Of a stretch of 64,000 nt of DNA, positions 52,023 to 64,000 are shown piece after piece. A model generated the notes under the pieces. The model saw only the letters and a list, made by a program, of their open reading frames with translations, did not search any database and had not been told where the DNA came from. The translations under genes were made by a program, and so were the position numbers. The first letter of the stretch is position 1, and every line of letters starts with the position of its first letter. The stretch covers positions 56,330,646-56,394,645 of the forward strand of contig RSEF01000031.1 in assembly GCA_003993805.1 (NCBI GenBank), in the 5' to 3' direction. Source of the DNA: Himantopus leucocephalus. Its lineage: Eukaryota; Chordata; Aves; Charadriiformes; Recurvirostridae.

Positions 52023-52148
52023 CAGGTTGGATGGGGCTTTGAGCAACCTGGTCTAGTGGGAGGTGTCCCTGCCCACAGCAGGGGGGGTTGCAACTAGATG
52101 ATCTTTAAGGTCCCTTTCAACTCTAACTGTTCTATGATTCTGTGATTC
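52023..52148 (+). mobile_element. CR1 LINE 3' end, plus strand
   Basis: A 5'-truncated CR1 of about 126 bases lying wholly in the 3' UTR region. Landmarks are 'gatggggctttgagcaacct', 'gggaggtgtccctgcccaca', 'aactagatgatctttaaggt' and a tail 'attctgtgatt' that has drifted from the usual octamer. It belongs to the same subfamily type as the copies at 37.26 and 53.28 kb. No coding capacity remains. Confidence 0.96.
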
Positions 52149-53280
52149 ATTTTCATGTTTCCAGCCTCTGTAATTCAGTGGGTAGATTCATGTGCCTACA
52201 CATAGGCATGTAACACCTAAAGGTATTCAAAAGTGTATGTACATCTACAAATACCCCAGCTGTCCTCCAGCTATGCTCCGAAGAGGGTAGGTCTCCCATA
52301 GGTCCTCTTATGTATTTTACAGCCTTAAACAAAGGCCTCTGACATTCAGAGGTGTCTAAAACAGTATTGGAGAGATAGGATTAGGCACCTGAATCACTCC
52401 CAGTGTCTCATACTGCATGCGCTTGCCATAAATTTTTAGTAAAATAATGGTTTTATTCATCTCACAATTTTATTTACATCTTATAACAAAAACTAACCCA
52501 TGATCATTTAATTATCTCAATTATACACATTATTATTTGTAATAAAGGCATCATAATGGCGTCACACCTAACACCTTTCATGAAGGTCCCTGTTAAGCAA
52601 AAGGGACGTTTCACCAGCTGTTCATATTTCCCCAGCCTGCAACATTTGGCTGGCACAGGACAAGGCTGGGTTAGATACATGAGCCGGCACTGGAGAACCA
52701 GCCCAGATGCAGAAAGCTGTGCATTGCCCTATCCGAGTTTCTGCCCTGCTTCTCTCACGCTATGGTATTTGCTGCTCCTGATGTTGAGCCAGCACACTTA
52801 TGGCTGGTGCTATCACCTCTAGAGCACAGACCACCAAGCCGCATAACAATATATAAAGGCTCTGAACTGCGGCCTCTCACTGTCTGCAAATCTCTGCCTT
52901 GCTCACGTGCATGTTGGGCAACTATCAGCAAGTGGTTTTAATTTGAAGCAAGTATTACTCAACAGATTACAGGCTCCTCCTCTCTCAGTATTACATGTTT
53001 GGTGCACCCATTGCATTTAATTATGCTCCTACTGATACACTCTTCCACTGGGGCTCAACACATTTTTTTTGCACTCTTACTTATTAAGTGCTTGCATCCC
53101 TTGTCACAGGCTATAAACAAGTCGCAAACAGCATCATGAGGAGGACAAGTCGCCACAGGGCACCCTTTCCCCCACATGGGCAAAGAGTGGGGTTTCATCA
53201 TAGCTGAGCATTTCACTCTTCATCCCTTTGACTTTCTGCAGCAGTGCAGCAGTGTCAGAAACATGACAATAATGAGCTGG
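52149..53280. other. Unique DNA between two CR1 copies
   Basis: No gene is supported. The frame at 52556-52822 has no recognised domain. The segment separates two similar CR1 tails in the same orientation. Confidence 0.7.
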
Positions 53281-53425
53281 GCTGGAGGTGTTTAAGGCCA
53301 GGATGGATGGGGCTTTGAGCAACCTGGTCAAGTGGGAGGTGTCCCTGCCTGTGGCAGGGGGTTTGGAACTAGATGATCTTTAAGGTCCCTTCCAACCTAA
53401 ACCATTCTATGCTTCTATGATTCTA
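53281..53425 (+). mobile_element. CR1 LINE 3' end, plus strand
   Basis: About 145 bases of a 5'-truncated CR1. It begins with 'gctggaggtgtttaaggcca', continues with 'ggggctttgagcaacctggt' and 'gaactagatgatctttaagg', then 'tcccttccaacctaaaccat', and ends in octamers where one A has changed to C ('attctatgcttctatgatt'). The minus frame at 53134-53331 is its antisense shadow. Confidence 0.97.
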
Positions 53426-54663
53426 CACCTGGCACAGGACACATCCCTCCCAGAAGAGGGGTGAAATGCAAAGATGCCTCAGAGCTTGCAGTGGGAATAG
53501 TGTAACCACACCTTATCCCTTTCCTGGACCTCACTCAAGAGAAAATGAAAGGCCATCAGTCACTAGAGAAAAGGAAGGAACTGCACTAGGTTATCTTGTC
53601 CCTGGTTCTGTTTAATGCAAAGAAAATGCTCTATGGCACACAGGATAGCACCATAAATAACTTTTTGGTTGAAGTCACCAAGAATGATCTATGCTATAAG
53701 GATTTTAAAAAGGACATGCACATACTTCAGTCATGTCCAGATGAGCACACTAAAGAAAGTAATCATTCAAGGTGATACTATCCCAGGGTCTGCAATAAGG
53801 ATGCCTTTGAAGCAATTCACATCTTCCTCCAATGACACATAAGTGCTCTCCCTCCTCTGCTCCTTGTGGGTGCTGTTATCCTGGAGTAAAAGGGCCTCAA
53901 TTCATTGACTTTTCCTTTATCTTGTAGAATTTTATGTTATATAGATATCCAAACACTCATTTAACATCTATAATTAATCTTAATTCTATATTCCTTAATG
54001 TTGGTAAGCCCTCACAACCGTATACACAAAGCTAAGACCCTGAGGCTCAGTGTTACGTTCTCAAGAACATACAAGCATCCTCTAGTTCTTTGTAGGATGG
54101 GTTGTAAACATCTGCTCTTCTGTTCTTAGTCTTTCCAGTTGACAACCACTGAATTAATTCCCATGGTTCATTATCTTGATTGAATAATAGCTGTTGATTT
54201 TAAGAGTGCAGAAGTTCTTCCACAATATCCTCTAAAATTGCAGGTCAGGTTACTCAGCTACTCAGGCTCTGTACATCTGATCCCCAAGAGAGATCAGCAA
54301 AGAAACCTTTCACCCTCATACCACAAATCATTCTTCCAGGTCCTTCAGCAAATAACACAATTTGATTTATAGCAATGAAGCATATCAGGAGGGGAATCAG
54401 AGGTAAGAATTGTCAACAGTAGATATTGCCACAACCAGAAGCCACTAATTGCATAGCGGTAAATCTGCTTTCAGAAGTTCGTTGTAGCTCTCAGTTGCTC
54501 CACAGGTTGCTGAGTAGCAATGGTAGTTGTACATAGCAACTGCTCTTCCTGTTTAAATAAACCACAAGTGCCCAGAGACTGTATCAATAAATCACAGACG
54601 AGAATTGGGACTTCATTCAAGGTGCTATTTCACATTCACAGCCAGCTTTTACTTGGCCTTTAA

Positions 54664-54677
54664 TTTTTTTTTTTTTT
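54664..54677 (+). repeat. Poly-T run (T14)
   Basis: Fourteen T without a recognisable retroposon body. A simple homopolymer. Confidence 0.85.
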
Positions 54678-55292
54678 GCTAATATTTATTTCTCCTTACT
54701 TTCAATTTGGTCAATTTCTTTATTTGGTTTCCCACACAGGCATGTGTCATACCTCTGCCAAAAAGCCTAGCAAAAATGTTCTTTTTCCATTTACATTAAA
54801 ACAACACTAAGCAAGGCCCACAGTTCTGTGTGTATTTGCTTGCTACCTTGAGGAAAAAAGGGAATTTATGGGTTTGATTTTTACTTTATTTTTCAGTGGC
54901 ACATTTTCCACTAAGGATTTCACTATGTTGTCAATATTTTTAGTACATTATTATATTTTTATGCATTTCATGAGTATACCAATGAACAAGACTTGGACTT
55001 GCTCATGTTTGGCTTAGCCCTTCTTTTAGAAAAATCACTCCATGCCTTGCCATTTATTTGTATCATTTTTTTACCACAGTTTCTCTGGTATGAAATAAGT
55101 GCCTGTCTTTCGTAACCATAGAGACTAGCTGTGACAATAAGCACAGGCTCTGTGCATCTTTGTTTTCCACTGAAAATTTTCTTGTGTCCGAACCCGGTTT
55201 TAATAAAAACTCTGAATTCATCAGCTGATATTTCTATGTTTACCTGTTTGATTATATAATAAAACTGTGCTAATAGGCATATTGGTGGTTAC

Positions 55293-55338
55293 GAAAAAGG
55301 AAAAAGAGAAAGAGAGGGAAAGAAGGAGCAAAAAAAGG
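55293..55338 (+). repeat. Purine-rich (GA) tract
   Basis: About 46 bases of A and G broken by a single C at 55329. A low-complexity polypurine tract. Confidence 0.8.
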
Positions 55339-57550
55339 TATGTTTTGTCCTAATGCCACAGATTATTCTGTTGGCTTATCAGATTGATAATAATAAAGTA
55401 AATAAGAGAAGAGTCAGAGACAATACTTTCCAACACTTGTAAATAGTGAGCAATAATATACACGTACCAGCATATGTTTTGCTTTTCACTCTATATGTGA
55501 AAATCATCTGCATAATTGGCATTCTTCGATGCTGTTCTGGGCACTTCACCCTTGGTCCTTCTCCCTGGTTCTCCAAAGCAGAGAAAACATGTTCCACTTT
55601 CTGCTGTGCTGTGGGGTCCTCTGAGCTACAGCAAAGTGCATTGCTGGCAGTGAGCTGCCAATATTAGTCGCTGCTGTTGGCTGAAAAGGTGGATGGAAAG
55701 CCTGTGGAGCTTATGTCTAGAAGAACATACTTGAACCATGAACTCAAGCAGTTTGCTTATTCATTTGGTCAAAGAGATGGTGGGGTGACGGCCTTACAAA
55801 TAATCAACCATGGTCCTGCTCATGGTCATGTTCTGCCTCTGGACACACCTGGCTCCAGCTCTAGGCAGATGAAAGCCTCCTGGACAGCTTTCCTGGACAA
55901 CTGAGTCCTCAGCCTGACAGAAATCCAACATGTAAATATCCTTTTGAAGCTGACGTTCAATCTTTCCCCAAAGCTGGGAAATGCTGTATGCTCTCAGGAG
56001 AGAAGGGGGCACTGTGCATATAAGTTAAGTACCAATAAGAAGATGGTATCACAGGAGATAAACAATGAAATGGTCTTCTCATTTCAGCAGTGCAGGCAAA
56101 GCACAGGAAAGCTGCCCCCAGCCCCAGGGGAATGGGAACTCGGACCCTCGCTACTGGCAGGGATCGACAAGATGAAAGGGAAACGGAGCAGCAGCTGAAA
56201 CAACAGCAGCAATGGAAGTGGGAGAGAAGGGAAGGGAAATGAAAATGAGGAACAGAGGCTACTAAAGCAGACAGAAACAATTCAGGCTTTATTTCCTGAA
56301 CTTTGGGATTTGAATTTTCCTCTCAGTAAACAGCATTTTTGGTAACAGGAATGAGCAGTGTTCTGAGAAACTGTTTCAACATGGTGTATGTCAGAAACTA
56401 AAAGTTATGAAGTACAATCCTGCATACAGCTCTCTCTTAGTCGCAGGTCCTGTATACCTCCAGACTTGTGTTTCCTACGTTCTCTATCCAATAAAACAGG
56501 GCACAGAGCACACAGACAGCACACACAATATCTTTATCTTTTTGGACTCGTGGTTTTGACAACATTTTCTTGCTGAAGCTATCAGTGCTGTAACTGACCT
56601 CCTCAACGTAAAATGTCAACTTTCTAGTACCAAGCTCGTTTAACCCATCATTGGTGTCCCAGCAAAGAGCTTGCAAAAGCTCCCCATTTGAAAACCGTTC
56701 ATGATATTTTAGTGGTTTGCCTTTTTTCAGAAAACTGAAGGGAGAGCTGCCTGTGAACTGCAGTCAGATCCAAAGCATAGCACTGTCCCCCTTTGCAGAG
56801 CATTTTCTGATAATGTTTTGGAGGGATATGGTGGGAAATTCTCAAGAAAGGATAAATATTAACTGACATTGTTGGCTTCTTTCTCCATCTCTCTAAAATA
56901 TTTTTTTCTGGCACAAAATATTTATTTCCTGTCACGATTGTAGTTTCTTCTAGTTGGGATATTTTGTTACCAGCATTAAGTTCCCACCTGAAGTAGTGCT
57001 AACAGACCATTCCCCTTGCCAGTTCCTTGAAGTGTGATTCCCCTGTGTTACATTTCCCACTTCAAACTCAAACTTCTGGCACTGTCTTTTGATGGTCTTT
57101 TGACATTTTTCTATATTCCTCCAAACTGTTCAGGTGAAAATTTTCAAGTGATACTGCTTTTCCAACAGAAAGCTGAAGCTTTGACTTAAGAATATTAATC
57201 ATACAAACAACAGACATCCAAGAACATCGGCTGACTAATCAATTGATTGATTGTCATAAAATGGTACATCCCCAGAAAATACTGTAGCTGGAAGCTGAGA
57301 TATTTCTCTTGGGACAAGTGGCTCTGAAGTGAGGAAGATGCAAAGTGAAACATTGTCATCCCCATCCACTCAAAACGAATGCATAGGAATTAGACTACCA
57401 GCATGACATTGGACTCAAAATAACTTTTATCTTAATTTCATTTACCTTCTCAGCTTTTAGATGTCCTATTTTGTATGCATTTTGGTCACATTTCCTACCT
57501 TTGCTCTACAGCCATGGAGACTAAGAAAGATAGATTCATGTACCAGAGGG

Positions 57551-57564
57551 AAAAAAAAAAAAAA
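57551..57564 (+). repeat. Poly-A run (A14)
   Basis: Fourteen A following 'gaggg'. A simple homopolymer with no recognisable source gene beside it. Confidence 0.85.
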
Positions 57565-60500
57565 GAACCTGTTCCTTGCTGTTGGCACTTATGCACTTGC
57601 TTTCAGTTTCAGGTCTCTTTTTTCCCCCATTTTATGATTACTAGGGTTTTGACAAATGTTCTTTGGATGTTTGTGTCTGGTAAACTCCTATAATCCATTT
57701 TTTTCACATTTGCAATCATATAAAGATTACAAGGTTCTCAGGTGAGCTTAATTTTTGGAAATCTATACTTCCTGGATGTAGCTACCCCTCTGAATAGGCG
57801 TGGATTTAAACACCAGCCTTTGTGCTTTCCTGAAATAGGACATGGTATAAGGAAACACCCTAACTTAATTGAGCTCACAGGACTGCACTGATTTATACAG
57901 CATAAGTATTTGTCCCCGCACCCATTCCCTGACACTACAAGTCACATGTTTCTTCTCCACTCTTAATGAGCAGCCAGCAGCGTGAACAATGATAATAAGC
58001 AATGACTAAATGAGCAGCCATGGCATGTAGAGTTACTAGCCAGATGTTCATATTCTGCTGTGGCATATCAGCCAGTGTATTAGCCAAAACCTTGATCTAA
58101 CACGTATTAAGCAATATTTTCCACTTGTCAAGGCACAACTTCCAGGAGCAGCTGTGGCTGCTTTGCTCCATGTAGACTCTCTGTCTTGGAACATCCCAGT
58201 CCAGATATGGAATTCCTCCTCTGTGAGTGCCATAGGGATAATGTCCTTTCTCCCATGTGAGTTTCATTAGGTGACCCAAATGACACAGATATGAATACGA
58301 CGTTCCTCTAATAATAAATTATAGAAACTTTCATCAGTTTCAGCCTCTTAAACTGCTGAACTGACTGCTTTCAATTTCTACTTCAAAGACAGTTTTTCCT
58401 TTTAAAGGTTTCTTCCAAAAAAACTGATGGGATTACAACATAAACAAATTGTATGTTAGAAATCCATTTGCAGAGGAAATAATATGTTATAAATCTTGAA
58501 AGAATTGATAAGAATCCAAAGCAGTCCCCAGTCTGGTTACAAATTCACCATCTCACAAAGGCAAAAGAACTCACAAACTACTTATTCTTGGAAAACTCTA
58601 AAGTAATGGCAGCTGGTAAAATAATTAGGATCATACAGACATAATTACACTGTGCATCTGCAACTGTTCTACCACCATCAGACTACATAGTTAAGTACCC
58701 AGAAAACAGCTGGATTAAGCCTGCTCTCAACTCGTTTTAGGATGTAAAACTGACAGCAAAATGCCTTCAGCTCAATAAATTTTGCTGGGCACTTGGATAT
58801 GGTCGCAGAAGTAGCAGGAAGAACAGGAAAGATTTAATACCTTCAGCCTAGTGTGGTAGTAGTTATCCCTTAACACAAAACAAAGAAAACAATACCTTTT
58901 TTTAGATTAAAGTTTCAAAGAAAAATATGATTAAATATCAGCTTCTTGTTTTTCAGGGTTGCATTCTTTATACCGGGCTCAGAACGTGGAATACTCAGTG
59001 ATCATGTCTGACATGATTTAGAGCTCGAGTGTGAAATGTAATTTCCTTCATCCTGGCCCAGTTTCTGCCTTTATCTTCCAGGGAGTTTGGACTACAGTGG
59101 CGTCCCAAACAAACAAGGTGCTGCCCAAGCACTGACAGAGCCCCTTCCTTCAAGAGCTTATATTCAGGAAGGCAGAAGACAAAGCATGCAAAAATCAGCC
59201 TGCTGGACAAATTGCCGAGAATCATGAAGGTCATATCACTCATTAATACACTGTTTTGTATTACTCATGAGTCTTTTTAATGTTTTCACTGGTCAAAGTC
59301 TTTCCTCTCCCCTACTCTCTGTACACACCAATTTCCAGGACCCACATCCATGAAGTTACTCATAGTCATTTTCCAGGCTTTTTTTGCACACAACCATACT
59401 CACCTCAAAATGACAGTTCATGGGATGTAGTCTTTCCTGAGATCAGGAAGGGAAAGGGACAATCCATCTAACTTCAAAATATATTGCTCATTTAATGATT
59501 GCTGAAAACACCAGCTCTTGGAAATGTCCAACATTTTGTAAATGTCACAGGCCTAATAGAACTGATCAGAAACAAAATCTTGCAAAACATATAGAAAGAT
59601 GTTGGTAAGCAATGGGGGATTTCCCATTACTCTGTCCATCAAGAAAAGCAACTGGCTCAGGGACCCACAGACACTGTCAGAAATGTGTTTTCTGCCATGG
59701 TCACAAGGGTGACAAGACAGCAAATGCCAGAAATGGAAGGCAGGCTTCTTAGAGGATACATGGAAAAAGAAGGTGATACTGTCACATCGTGACAAATTCC
59801 ATATAGACCAAAACATACCCATAATCCTAAGGTCAGATACTCAACAGTCTAAAGTCCTGAAAATGCATTGCTCAATACCTTAGTATTACCTGAAAAAGAA
59901 AAAACAAAATCTTCAGGTTTTTGCTAAGGTGTCAGTTACCTACAGCTTCTCTTCTATCCTGCAGAAAAGCCCCAAATACCTGGAGGAACATAAAGGGACA
60001 CTTTATAGTGGAATCTTAGGAAGGAAGTCTACATCACATGTCTTACAAAGAAAACATTACATCTACTACCATTTTATTGGCTTACATATGCAAAATCTCA
60101 ATATTATTTATATTCAAATGATTAGACTAAGGTGTTATTGATACGATGAAGACCATTTGCCCTTTCCGCTTAACTCGGTAACAAAATCTCTTTTTATAAA
60201 TGGCTCTTCTTTTGCCTCTTTTCTTGAGGGGTTGAGATATTTTCTGCATCACCAAGCTGTCTCTAGCACTAGAATTTCACACTTACAAGAGGTAACTGGA
60301 AGGCTGTGACTCTTCCACATTTGTGCAAATTGTAATTTAGAGCACAAGAAGAAAATGTAGTCTTTTCTTACTGCTGTCTCAGTAAACCTCTTTAACAGAA
60401 CTATTCAGAAGGCAAACCAGGTATCTGAAGGTACTGCTACCTACTACTGTGGTTATTTTTCTGATCACATCCACCAAGAATATTTAGCTTTGTGGACATA

Positions 60501-60802
60501 ATCACCATGTATGCAAAAAGCACTTTCTCTCTCTCCGAGTAGTACTAAATATAAAGCTTCCTGATTGGAAAATACATTTTATCATAGCTGGAGACAGGTA
60601 CCCTCTGTGGAGTGTATTTGTTAAAGCTTTCCTAGTGCAAGGTATGTGTGGGACATTAATAACTCCTTTTGCACATACCTCTCCTTTCCTCAAACTCAGT
60701 TTCTTTTGTCAAGAATTGTCCCCGAGCAATTAATTATCTGCTTAGTCTCCTTAATAATTTGTTTCTCTGGTAAATAAAATATGCTGATAGTGTCTTCTGA
60801 AC

Positions 60803-60850
60803 ATGAAATATGGAAGGAATATGAAAATATGAAAAATTATGAAATATAGA
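60803..60850 (+). repeat. Degenerate short tandem repeat (ATGAAATATG-like)
   Basis: Four or five imperfect copies of an 'atgaaatatg' word with variable A-runs between them. An AT-rich cryptic repeat. Confidence 0.6.
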
Positions 60851-63466
60851 AAGTTGTCACACACTCTAAGAAAGGAATAAGGAACAGCTACTGGGAAACT
60901 CCATAACTGTGACCTTGGATGAAGTCAAGATCCTAAAGACATTAATAACATATTAGATCAATAAATGTAATTAGGCATCTGAGCTGATGAAATATCGTAT
61001 AATATTATTTCTTATGAAAAAGAGTACTACCTACAGCAGAAGGAGTGTCGTAAGGACAGCATGGATGATGGACATATGCATCCTTGGATTCAAAGCAGAG
61101 TTTAGGTTGTTTTGTGGATGGGCCAAAGAACCTGAACAGGCCTCAGAAATTAATGACAGAGCATTGGATAAAATAAGAAAGTTAATCAATGGATGAACAA
61201 AGCCCAAAATGGTGCATTATTTTAAAAACAGAAGGGGTGCCTACTAAAGGAAAGGACAGAACTTGCAAGGCCACGTTCTGCAGATGCTTACAGTGACATT
61301 GGTCATGGATACTCTTCCTGCAGCCAGTAGAGGGTCATGCTGCTGAGATCCTGGTGCGAAAGTCACCAGATTAAACCAAATTTCACTAGATCAGAACCAG
61401 CCCTGACTTGTCTTCCCAAAGAACTTATGATCTGGATTAGATGAACTCCACGCAGCCAAGGGGACGTAACCGTGAGATACAACCAGTTTGTTCAGCTCCA
61501 TAGCTTTGAAACCACAACCACACTGGTTCTGCAACCCAGAGGAAAAGGAGGCTAAACACTCAGCAGTACCTTTCCATTTCTCTGCATTGTTGCCAGCTAG
61601 ATTGTGACCTGAAACAAAATTTCATTTATCCTTTTATCCTTTGAGGTCATGTTATAAACAAATACAGCAAAAACATAAGGCGGCTGTGGTCTTCAAAGGG
61701 ACTGCTCGAAGGGCAAGAGATACTATCAACACGGATGACGGTTCACAGAAAGGAACATGGTGTCTAGACAGCCAGGTGCAGACAGCCGTGCATCCACTCC
61801 ACCTGCGTTTCTAGCTGTCCAACTGGAGAGCAAGTCTGGTCTGGAAGCACTGCAGCTCACAGCCAGCTGGCGTGGCGTGCTGCAGATCAAACACCTCAAC
61901 TATCCACGGAAAGTCTCCCCACGATATTCTGAAACCTGTATGTCTTGTGCCTGTGTATGGAAATCAGGAGGTGGGATGCAGGTGTTTGCATCTCCGCCTA
62001 GGCATGGCACAGAAAGGAAGGTTGCATTACTGGGCGGGAAGCTAATGATCCTGCATGCGGTGAGGCAATATCTCAATACATTTCACATGATGAAGTGCAA
62101 TTCTCAGATACCTGTTTGCCAGAAAAAGGCGGAGCAGCAATGCCCTGGACATAAACTCGTATATTATTTTTGCCAACTTATGAAAAGCATTGCTTCACTT
62201 GCTATCTTTCTGATTTCTTTAGCAATACCAATCCTTACAATAGAAAAAACAATCTTAATTTTTGAAATGTTTTATTACAGGTTATAAATGCTGCTTGGAA
62301 GTTCCTAACTCCAACTTTTCCTGCAGCTGGTTATAGAATGATACTCTCAAGGCAAGCCATCTTGCATTTTTCCCCCATATTCACCCAGATTTCTCATTTC
62401 AGACTTAATTTCTGTGTCCCTGACCACAGAATCGTCCAGTCCGATAAAGATCCCAGCAATCCAACCACCAGAGATTTGGGCTGGGGTTTCTTTAACCCAA
62501 TTTTTTCTATTTACAAGCTCAGCTTCTATTCTAAACTACTTATCTCGACTCGATAGTCAGTATTCACCAGAGGGACACATGGGTAATATAGTCCATTTTA
62601 AGATACATAAGTTGAAACAGTCCCTGAAAGAACATGATGTTCTCCACCAAAAACAGTGAGAGCCCAAGAAGTTTAGCTTAAACGAGATACTTACCTTTTG
62701 GACAATTGAAGCTCTTTGAGATCAATCCCACCCAAACCATCAAAAGACGACCCTAGCATGTGCATATAATGAAAGTGTCCTACCATGAAGAAAATTCACA
62801 GGAGAAAATATTTCATCTCTCCTCTAAGCCCATGTGTTTCCCTACAAGTGTTGGCAATACAGTCCTTGGATTCTGATCTAACATGAGACTTGAAACAGAG
62901 AATTTTTATCATTTCTGCAGCATCAGGGAAATCAAGCTCAGCGCCCTGTGTGTTTTGTGCCCACAAAGCACACTATCTCTGCCCCAAAAGAGTTGCCAAA
63001 AGGGAAGATGCAAGAAAACATGACAAAAATCAGGGACAGCAGATGAGAACATAATTATTGTCTACATTTTGGCATGTCACAGTGAAAAGAAGACAATGGT
63101 CTTCTGGCAAGGGGAGCATCATGTAGGCATGAGATGTTGGTGGTAGAAAGTGGAAGGACATTCTGAGAACTTTAGAAATGGTTGATGTGACACAGATTGA
63201 TGTGATTTGGACCATGCAATCAAACATGAGTGGGAAACAGCAGCATAAATAACCTGTGAGAGCTGGTGCTGCTGACTTCCACGATGCTCCTCCTGACTCA
63301 GTCAGGCCTTTATTCTCTCTTCTTTTGTCTGAAAACACATGTGATATGGAGATGTATCTTATTACGGCCACACATTCAGGCATTGACTGCTGCTTATTTT
63401 TACAACAAGGGAAACATCCGTCCATTTACTAAGGTGAATGTGAATATCTTGTTTTGTTTACTGCTT

Positions 63467-63493
63467 AAAAAAAAAAAAAGAAAAAGAAAGAAA
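63467..63493 (+). repeat. A-rich tract
   Basis: A13 followed by 'gaaaaagaaagaaa'. A low-complexity tract. Confidence 0.8.
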
Positions 63494-64000
63494 TGTCTTC
63501 CCCCCTGCCATCGAAGAAAAGAAAGAAGAATAAATAAACCTCCATATCCACTTTCAGGTTCATGCTGATTCCAGTACGTAACAAGCTTCTTCAGGAACTG
63601 TGAATGCTATTCAGCATCTTCTCTGCTGTGTTTGTATGTGGCAGTAAGTTCATCTGAGCAGCATGACCAATGCAATAGTCTGAACTCCCTCCAAAGACAG
63701 CAATAGGAGTGCTTGGTGCCTCCTGGTTGAACTAAGAAATAATTTAACAATAAGACAAGCATAAAACTTACTCATTTGACTTCTTCCATGAAAGTGGGGA
63801 AGTGAAGGGAAAGTGGAAATGTGGCAAGCACTATTGTATAGGCTTAGCTCTCTCGAGAGTAAAATACGTTTAGTGAACTGCTACAACTCTCAGCTAGAAA
63901 GTGACCTATAGATCCAATGGGTTCTGTCCCTCTAATGCTAGTAGGAGTGAAATGCTTGTAAGAACAATTAAATGAAATGAGATAAAAAAAATTCACAAGG

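Larger units (their letters stand above)
53426..64000. other. Non-coding, mostly unique DNA to the window end
   Basis: No gene is supported. Simple tracts are T14 (54664-54677), a purine run (55293-55338), A14 (57551-57564), a degenerate ATGAAATATG-type repeat (60803-60850) and an A-rich tract (63467-63493). The largest frame (61757-62287 plus, 176 codons) has no recognised domain and is discussed as a finding. A segment near 62427-62470 weakly recalls a reverse-complemented CR1 tail but is too diverged to call. Confidence 0.7.

Noticed and set aside
62427..62470. Segment starting 'ccacagaatcgtccag' that recalls a minus-strand CR1 tail
   Set aside because: Only short scattered similarity is visible and no CR1 body follows to the right, so it is not distinguishable from chance by eye.
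1..64000. Novel multi-gene system, CRISPR array, phage or bacterial operon
   Set aside because: The window is vertebrate-type DNA with avian CR1 repeats. There are no regularly spaced repeats, no closely packed co-directional genes and no ORF with a defence, secretion or biosynthesis domain.

Overview
The window looks like nuclear DNA from a bird (or possibly another sauropsid) and appears to be non-coding: a gene desert or the inside of a very long intron. The bird assignment rests on at least seven CR1 non-LTR retrotransposon fragments. Several carry the typical avian CR1 3' end, in which a 'ggtcccttccaacc' block is followed by 'attctatg' octamers. The remaining sequence is mostly unique, visibly AT-rich, and stop-codon dense in all frames. 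No bacterial-type operons, ribosome binding sites, rRNA, CRISPR array or complete transposon were seen.

Layout: position 1 cuts through a CR1 tail (1-39). Unique AT-rich DNA follows to about 8.4 kb. An old minus-strand CR1 fragment (8435-8660) preserves readable C-terminal ORF2 sequence. More unique DNA runs to an unresolved poly-A tract at 13.5 kb. At 13.7-14.9 kb there is a more GC-rich stretch with overlapping unassigned ORFs and then a CpG-enriched patch. Unique DNA then continues to 30.4 kb, with a second CpG-bearing patch and a TATA-like hexamer near 22.3-22.9 kb and a poly-T tract at 26.1 kb. A degraded minus-strand CR1 lies at 30.43-30.79 kb, beside a pyrimidine-rich run. Plus-strand CR1 3' ends lie at 34.63, 37.26, 52.02 and 53.28 kb. 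A decayed tRNA-like A-box segment lies at 43.8 kb.

No open reading frame could be tied to a known protein family, apart from those produced by CR1. The longest frame (251 codons at 30.7-31.4 kb) is explained by antisense CR1 plus a low-complexity pyrimidine tract. The genes therefore cannot be described as working together, because none is supported. I did not find a convincing undescribed system. The items worth a second look are the tRNA-like fragment, two CpG-bearing patches with palindromes, several short tandem or inverted repeats (one next to a CR1 tail), and three unassigned ORFs that might be exon or pseudogene relics. All conclusions come from reading the sequence by eye, so short exons, ancient repeats and conserved non-coding elements could have been missed.
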